From positions 124,001-188,000 of the forward strand of contig NZ_FNLF01000002.1 in NCBI RefSeq assembly GCF_900103175.1: DNA of 64,000 bases, in the 5' to 3' direction. The stretch comes from Tsukamurella pulmonis (GTDB taxonomy: Bacteria > Actinomycetota > Actinomycetes > Mycobacteriales > Mycobacteriaceae). Shown here one piece after another: positions 58,568 through 64,000 of this stretch. A program made the translations under genes and the position numbers. Every line of letters begins with the position of its first letter. Position 1 is the stretch's first letter. Below the pieces are notes generated by a model. It had not been told where the DNA came from. It ran no database searches and worked only from the letters and a program-made list of their open reading frames with translations.

Positions 58568-61500
58568 TCGTGGTGTACCACGAGTTGCCGGACTCCTTGG
58601 TGAGACCGGTGATCCACACCAGCACGTACCGGGCGCGCGGGGCCACGGTGCTGACGTGGAAGTCGTTGGCGCCCGGGCGCAGCGTGCCGGACCACACCAG
58701 CGAGGTCTCGCCCAGCTCCTTGACCGAGTCCTTCGTCGACGTGCGCACCTCGACGGTGCTGCCCGCGCTCGGGGAGGTGATGGTGCCGCGCGTCAGCGAG
58801 ACCGCCTTGTCGAGCGTGACCAGGAATCCGACGCCCTTCTTCAGGTTTCCGAAGGCGGGCCCGGCCCGGTAGGTGTCCGTCTTCCACGACGGGGTCTTCC
58901 CGGTGAGCACGTTCGCCAGGTTCGTCGCCGGGTCCTTCGAGGAGGCGAAGTCCACGAGGGCGACGTCGGTGGACTTCACCGGGGCGCCGACGCCGGGCGC
59001 CGGGGCCGGCGCCGCGCTCTGCTCGGCCGTCGCGCTCGTGGTGTAGAGCGAGCTCACGCCCGACTGCGTGTCCTTGCCACCCGTCAGGCTGCTGATCAGC
59101 AGCGTGAGCCCGATGATCACCAGCAGGGCGACCGCGCACGCCGCGATCACGAGCAGGGGAACGTTCTTCTTGCCGCCCGAGATGCGCTGCAGCAGTGTGG
59201 GCTTGGACTGGATCCGCTTGGCGGGAGTGGGCTGCTGGGACAGCGGCACGGCCGGCTCGGAGCGGGGCGGCGCCTGACGGGGTGCCTCGCGCGGGGGCTC
59301 GGTGCGCACGGCCGCCAGCAGGTCGGTCTTCACGTCGACGACCGAGGCCTGATCGAGCAGCTGCTGCACCGTGGCGGCGGTGCGGATGCCCTGGCCGCCC
59401 TCGAGCGTGCGGGTGGCGACCGCCGAGATCTCGAACGGGATGTCGCGCTTGGCGTCCCGCGGTTCGACGGGATTACCGTTCGCGTCGGCGTCCGCCTGCC
59501 GGATGCCGGCGACGGTGCCCGTCCCGGTGGTCACGGTGCGGCCCGTCGCATCGTCGAGCGGCCAGCGCTCGAGCAGCAGGGCGTAGAGCACCGCGCCGAG
59601 GCCCCGGACGTCGGACTCCTTGGTGGCGTCGGCCAGCGTGCCGGGGAAGGCGAGGTAGGCGTGCCCGTCCTGCGAGATGCGCACGCGGTCCGGGTGGTCG
59701 ATGGAGAGGGCGGCGCCGGCGCGGTGAGCGCCCTCGGCGGCACCGGCCAGGGCGCGCACGGCCTTCGCCGCGCCGATCGCCGACGGATGGGTACCGGCCA
59801 CGTCGGCCAGCGAGCTGCTGGGGACCCACTCGGCGACCACGATGCCGCCCGAGCTGCCGCGCACCACGTCGAGGACGCGGGCCAGGCCGTTCGAGTGCAC
59901 GCGGCCCAGGCGCAGCGTGCGGGAGAGGATCGACTGCGGGCCCTCGCCGCGCATGCTGATCTGGGCGCCGCGCTCGGGAACCGGGGCGCGCTGCTCGGAG
60001 TCGACGAAGGTCAGTGCCACGTCGCGGTCGAGGTTGATGTCGCGCGCCTGCCAGAACTGCAGCCCGCGGATCCCGCCGTAGTGCTCGATGAGCCGGTAGC
60101 GGCCGCCCGCCACGACGGCGCCCGGGATCAGCTCGGGGCCGCGGGGCGCATCGTCCTCGTCCCACGACGGTGCGGCGGGCTCGGGCGAGGCCGGCAGGCC
60201 GGCCTGCGGAGCCGGCGACGCGGACGGCAATCGCATCTGTCCGGTCCCCGGTGCCTCGTTGCCGGACGTGCGTGCGGAGTCGTCCTCGGTCACTGCGAAT
60301 GCTCCTCTTCTGCGGTATCGAAGGCCCGTGGTCGGTGTTTGCTCGCCCGCCCGCGGGCGCCGGGGAACATGGCTTTGACCAGCATACGGGAGGCCGATGT
60401 CGTCGGCGATCCGCGGCAGCTGGGCGGTGATCTCCTCGCGGCGCAGGCTCGCGTAGGCCTCGAGCTCATCCAGGCGCATCTCGCGGGTGTCCGGGGCGCG
60501 GGAGGCCGCGCGCTCCGGTTCCGACGGTGCGCTCGGCCGCAGCGCCGGGATGAACCGGCCCGCGATGCGCCGCAGGGGTGCCAGGATCGCCAGCACGTCC
60601 GGTACCCGCCAGAGGGCGAGTAGCGCATAGATCAACGTGAGGCAGAGTACGCCTGCGATTGCAAGATACAGGAACGCGCCGAGCGGACCGCTGCGATCGA
60701 TCGCCTTGAGCACGGGCAGCTGCATGATCACGTACACGGTCACCGTGACCAGCACCGAGACGGTGATCGTCTGGATCAGCGTGCGCGCGACGTTGGTCAG
60801 GTGCAGCGGACCGAGAGTCCGTCGCAAGAGGTACCAGCCCATGATCGCACCGGCGGTGTACGCGAGGCCGCGTGCCGTACCGACGAGCTCGACGATCCGG
60901 TGGTCGTCATCGGTGACCACCAGCACGAGGTAGGACAGGGCGACCTGCACGATCACGATCGCCACGACGATCCCGGTGGGGATCCAGGCCCGCTCCTGCG
61001 CGTAGAAGACTCGCAGGTGGATCAGCACCATCGCGTACGGGATCAGCACGAACGCGCTGAACGTGATCGCGGTACCCAGGAAGTTCGCGTCGTCGCGGGA
61101 GAACTGGCCGAAGTTGAACAGCGCGCGCCCGATGGACGGCCCGAAGACCGTCATGAACGCGACGATCGGGACCAGGGCGACCATCGTGATGCGGGTGGCG
61201 ACGGCCAGGTCGTCGAGGACGGCGTTGCGGTTGCCGTTCGCCGCGTTGCGCGACAGTCGTGGCATCACGGCGGTCAGCAGCGCGACACCGATGACGCCGT
61301 ACGGGAGCTGGAGCACCATCCACGCGTACTGGTACACGGCCGGACCGCCGCCGGAGGCGTGCGAGAGGATCGGGGTCACCGCGTACCAACCGACCTGCGA
61401 GATGAAGACGTAGGTGACGATCGCGATGCCCATGCTGCCGAAGTGCTTGAGCCGATCGTCGACGCCCCACCGCAGCCGCAGCTTGATCCCCGAGCGGCGC

Positions 61501-62231
61501 ATCGCGGGGAGCAGCACGAGGGCCTGGAGGACGACGCCCAGAGTGCTGCCGATGCCCAGGACCAGGAGCTTGGGCTGGCTCATGTCCGTCGGGTTGATCG
61601 TGAGCTCGCCGGGCATGAAGTAGAAGGTCACCAGGGTGGTGATCTGCACGATGTTGCACGCCACGGGTGCCCACGCGCCGGGTTTGAATTCGTCACGGGT
61701 GTTGAGCATCGCCGTGAACAGGGCCGAGAGCCCGTAGAACATCAGCTGCGGCAGGAACATGACGACCAGGGCCTGCGTGAGGCCCTCGTCGACCTTCGAA
61801 TCCCCCACCAACAGGCCGACCAGTACCGGTGAGAGCGCCAGGGACACGATCAGTGCCACGCCGAGGATGGTCAGTGACAACGTGAACAGGCGCTCGAAGA
61901 AGGCCTGGCCGCGGTCCTTGTCCTCCATCTCGGCCCGCACCAGGACGGGGATGACCAACGCCGTGAGCACCTGCCCGAGGACCAGCTCGGACACCTGCTG
62001 GGGCATCTGGTTCGCCACGCTGAACGCGGAGGCGATCGCCGGACCGAGGATGGCCGCGAGCAGAACGGTGCGCAGGAAGCCGGTGACCCGCGAAGTGAGC
62101 GTGGCGACCGCGACCGAGCCGGTGGAACGCAGCAGGCTGCTGGTGCCGCCGCCGTCCGTCGCACCGTCGGTGCTCCCGCCGCTGGTGGGGCGGTTGCTCG
62201 GCGGGATGTGCCGGGGCTCGGCGCGGCTCAT
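58539..62231 (-). CDS. murJ: MurJ lipid II flippase fused to a pseudokinase and extracytoplasmic domain
   Basis: The 1230-residue protein begins with a MurJ/MviN core of about 14 helices (residues about 35-560, with FLRTVLLAAILGPAIASAF and NTRDEFKPGAWAPVA). A cytoplasmic kinase-like domain follows (VVAGGRYRLIEHYGG, then VRISQDGHAYLAFPG, where the HRD and DFG motifs are degenerate), then a membrane helix (LVIAACAVALLVIIGLTLLI) and an extracytoplasmic beta-sandwich. The architecture and position match Rv3910, whose phosphorylated pseudokinase binds FhaA to control wall synthesis. The start at 62231 overlaps the DUF6049 stop. Confidence 0.94.
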   Translation of the reverse strand: MSRAEPRHIPPSNRPTSGGSTDGATDGGGTSSLLRSTGSVAVATLTSRVTGFLRTVLLAAILGPAIASAFSVANQMPQQVSELVLGQVLTALVIPVLVRAEMEDKDRGQAFFERLFTLSLTILGVALIVSLALSPVLVGLLVGDSKVDEGLTQALVVMFLPQLMFYGLSALFTAMLNTRDEFKPGAWAPVACNIVQITTLVTFYFMPGELTINPTDMSQPKLLVLGIGSTLGVVLQALVLLPAMRRSGIKLRLRWGVDDRLKHFGSMGIAIVTYVFISQVGWYAVTPILSHASGGGPAVYQYAWMVLQLPYGVIGVALLTAVMPRLSRNAANGNRNAVLDDLAVATRITMVALVPIVAFMTVFGPSIGRALFNFGQFSRDDANFLGTAITFSAFVLIPYAMVLIHLRVFYAQERAWIPTGIVVAIVIVQVALSYLVLVVTDDDHRIVELVGTARGLAYTAGAIMGWYLLRRTLGPLHLTNVARTLIQTITVSVLVTVTVYVIMQLPVLKAIDRSGPLGAFLYLAIAGVLCLTLIYALLALWRVPDVLAILAPLRRIAGRFIPALRPSAPSEPERAASRAPDTREMRLDELEAYASLRREEITAQLPRIADDIGLPYAGQSHVPRRPRAGEQTPTTGLRYRRRGAFAVTEDDSARTSGNEAPGTGQMRLPSASPAPQAGLPASPEPAAPSWDEDDAPRGPELIPGAVVAGGRYRLIEHYGGIRGLQFWQARDINLDRDVALTFVDSEQRAPVPERGAQISMRGEGPQSILSRTLRLGRVHSNGLARVLDVVRGSSGGIVVAEWVPSSSLADVAGTHPSAIGAAKAVRALAGAAEGAHRAGAALSIDHPDRVRISQDGHAYLAFPGTLADATKESDVRGLGAVLYALLLERWPLDDATGRTVTTGTGTVAGIRQADADANGNPVEPRDAKRDIPFEISAVATRTLEGGQGIRTAATVQQLLDQASVVDVKTDLLAAVRTEPPREAPRQAPPRSEPAVPLSQQPTPAKRIQSKPTLLQRISGGKKNVPLLVIAACAVALLVIIGLTLLISSLTGGKDTQSGVSSLYTTSATAEQSAAPAPAPGVGAPVKSTDVALVDFASSKDPATNLANVLTGKTPSWKTDTYRAGPAFGNLKKGVGFLVTLDKAVSLTRGTITSPSAGSTVEVRTSTKDSVKELGETSLVWSGTLRPGANDFHVSTVAPRARYVLVWITGLTKESGNSWYTTINQVAFQGS

Positions 62232-64000
62232 GTGTCCTTCGGTTCCGGGGTCTCGTGCGGTGCGGGCGGTCGATGTGCAGCGTAACTGTTCGCGATCCGC
62301 TTCTCGTGCTCGTCGGCCGGGGGGCGGTCCGCATCCGCCGGGTCGGGCCGGCCGCGGTAGCGGCGCCACAGGCGCCGCCCGGCGAGCAGGACCAGCAGGA
62401 TCCCGGCGCCGCACGTGATCCAGAACAGCGACTTGCCGTAAGCGTTGGAGTGCACGGAGACGGAGATCGGGTCGCCCAGCGGCATGTTGCTGGACGAGCG
62501 CAGCGTCAGCTGCACGGAGATCTGCCGCGAGTAGTCGACGGTCGTCGGCAGTTCGATCTGCCGGGTGCCCCGTGCGGGCAGCTCCTGCACCTCGGAGGCG
62601 TCGATCGTGACGCCCTCGGGGGCCGACCAGTCGATGACGGTCCGGATGGGCAGCGGCAGGTCGTTGCGCGCGACGATGAGCAGTGGCGATTTGTCCGAGG
62701 CCAGCGTGTACGCCCCGCCGGGGGTGACGAAGCCGACGGAGCGCAGCTGTGCGGCCATCGAAGCGCGCGTGGCGGACAGCCGGATGGAGGCGTCACCGTC
62801 GACGGCGGAGCGCGACGGCGCCCAGCGCAGCGCACGCACCGCGTCCTCGCGCAGGGGCGAGGTGTACATCCGCGGAGTGAGCGGGGTCTTCGGCAGGGGG
62901 AGCAGCGCGGCGCCGAGCTGGTCGACCTGCCGGACGTGCGCGGCGGCGGCGGTGACGATCCGGTCCGGGACGCGGGAGGGCGCGCTCTCGGGCGCCTGCC
63001 GCAGCGTCCAGGGATCGGCGGCGCGGGCCGGGTCGCGGCCCGTCGACTGGGCGGAGGCGGTGAGGTCGCGGAAGGTGCGCGGCTGCGCGAGGCCCGCGCC
63101 GAACTGCGCGGAGACGGCGTCGAGGACGGCGCGCGCGTCCTGCGGCCCCGCGGCCCACACCTGCGGCGGTGCGATCAGTGTGGTGCGGCCGGTGACCTGT
63201 GCGACGGGATCGACGGCGGTGCTGGCCGCCCACCCGTCGGGGGGCGCGTAGCGCTGCGTCGGATCGAGCGCGGCCGCGGTGACCGCCCCGACGGCGGCCT
63301 GCCGCCGCATCACCGCCGACTCCTCGCCGACGGTGAAGGTCGATGACGTGGGCACGGTCCCCGTCGGGCCCGGTACGACCCCGCGCTCCGCCCCGTCGGG
63401 GACGTCGCCCATCGCGGCGAGGGCGGCCGAGACGCTCGGGTCGAACACCGCGGCCCCGATGCCCTGGCCCACGTTGACGATGCCCGACGGGGTGCCCCGC
63501 CCCTGGGCCGGCGCCTTCACGGTGGTCGCCGCTACGACCGTGGCCCCGATGTCGGAGGCGCGCAGCTGCCCGGCACCGTCGGCGAGGAGCTGCCCGGACG
63601 CGGGGATCGCGACGCCCCGCACGGACTGCACGCCGAGGATCGAGTCGATGACGTCGGACGGGGTGTCGAGCGCGGCGCGCTGCAGTGACGGCTCGGCGGA
63701 GCGGCCGAGCGCCTCGAGGTCGACCTGGCCGAAGGGCAGCGCGACCACGCAGGAATCGGCGGCGACCCGCTTGAGGCGCTCCAACCAGGCACCCGCCGCA
63801 TCACTGCCGGTGCCGGCGCTGCTCGGGCCGCGCGGGTCGGCGGGATTGCGGGCGACCCGGTACGGCGCGGTCATGGCCTGCACCGTGACGAGCAGGTCCG
63901 GATCGATCGCGAGGCAGGCGGCCGTCCGCAGCGCGGTCCGCCGCGGGTCGGGCCCGCGCGTCGCGTCCTCGTAGGCCGACAGCAGGCCGTCGAGCCGGCC
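62228..64000 (-). CDS. DUF6049 membrane-associated protein (Rv3909-like), C-terminal part
   Basis: An open frame runs from the right window edge to a TGA at 62228-62230 (591 residues visible). It is an extracytoplasmic alpha/beta protein (ADSCVVALPFGQVDLEALGR and VLDAVSAQFGAGLAQPRTF regions), with a C-terminal beta domain and one membrane helix (LFWITCGAGILLVLLAGRRL) and a short cytoplasmic tail. This matches DUF6049/Rv3909, which is next to murJ in mycobacteria. Its function is unknown; translational overlap with murJ (ATGA) suggests a wall-related role. The N-terminus lies outside the window. Confidence 0.9.
   Translation of the reverse strand, partial: GRLDGLLSAYEDATRGPDPRRTALRTAACLAIDPDLLVTVQAMTAPYRVARNPADPRGPSSAGTGSDAAGAWLERLKRVAADSCVVALPFGQVDLEALGRSAEPSLQRAALDTPSDVIDSILGVQSVRGVAIPASGQLLADGAGQLRASDIGATVVAATTVKAPAQGRGTPSGIVNVGQGIGAAVFDPSVSAALAAMGDVPDGAERGVVPGPTGTVPTSSTFTVGEESAVMRRQAAVGAVTAAALDPTQRYAPPDGWAASTAVDPVAQVTGRTTLIAPPQVWAAGPQDARAVLDAVSAQFGAGLAQPRTFRDLTASAQSTGRDPARAADPWTLRQAPESAPSRVPDRIVTAAAAHVRQVDQLGAALLPLPKTPLTPRMYTSPLREDAVRALRWAPSRSAVDGDASIRLSATRASMAAQLRSVGFVTPGGAYTLASDKSPLLIVARNDLPLPIRTVIDWSAPEGVTIDASEVQELPARGTRQIELPTTVDYSRQISVQLTLRSSSNMPLGDPISVSVHSNAYGKSLFWITCGAGILLVLLAGRRLWRRYRGRPDPADADRPPADEHEKRIANSYAAHRPPAPHETPEPKDT

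Overview
The window comes from a high-GC actinobacterium of the order Mycobacteriales. The right two thirds follow the chromosome-origin gene order of mycobacteria: gyrA, gyrB, dciA, recF, gnd, dnaN, oriC, dnaA, rpmH, rnpA, yidD, yidC, jag, rsmG, parA, parB, an Rv3916c-like gene, cwlM, trxA, trxB, anti-SigM, sigM, murJ and a DUF6049 gene. MmpS-like and MMPL proteins and a MurJ-pseudokinase fusion also fit this order. The genus is inference only; Tsukamurella or a close relative would fit.

Layout. (1) 1-1400: a truncated MMPL transporter gene, divergent from a CsoR/CstR-family repressor gene, with two mirror-image operators between them. (2) 1500-10000: a mobile module with a Tn554-like trio of recombination genes (tnpA, tnpB, tnpC), two proteins that fuse a helix-turn-helix to an ImmA/IrrE metallopeptidase, and three unknown small proteins. 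(3) 10000-20300: a lipid or hydrocarbon island with an MMPL pump, a TetR regulator, a hotdog thioesterase, an AraC regulator and an operon of ferredoxin, CYP153-type P450, ferredoxin reductase, a transglutaminase-like protein and a BtrH/DUF4872 protein. (4) 20300-21600: gene remnants. The island is bounded by an intact tRNA-Ala, a decayed second tRNA-Ala and tRNA-Ile. (5) 21996-39250: core replication genes on the minus strand. Between dciA and recF lies an insertion of a TetR gene, a small membrane protein gene, an MFS exporter gene and a glycosyltransferase gene. Between oriC and dnaA lies an MmpS-like gene on the opposite strand. (6) 39880-48270: rpmH to parB on the plus strand. It is interrupted by a 2.8-kb region between rsmG and parA that looks non-coding and holds several parS sites. 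(7) 48276-64000: cell-wall and redox genes, with putA, tag and a hypothetical gene lying between sigM and murJ.

How the parts work together. The core is the replication and segregation block: DnaA, oriC, the DnaN clamp, RecF, gyrase, ParAB and six visible parS sites. A ribosome/RNase P/membrane-insertase set and an envelope control set (CwlM, MurJ, SigM) are attached to it. The most interesting accessory system is the CYP153 operon. The order AraC regulator, ferredoxin, CYP153, reductase matches known alkane terminal-hydroxylation operons. It is extended by translationally coupled transglutaminase-like and BtrH-like genes, and it sits beside an MMPL exporter and a thioesterase. Together these suggest oxidation of an alkyl chain followed by acyl transfer or conjugation and export; this is inference.
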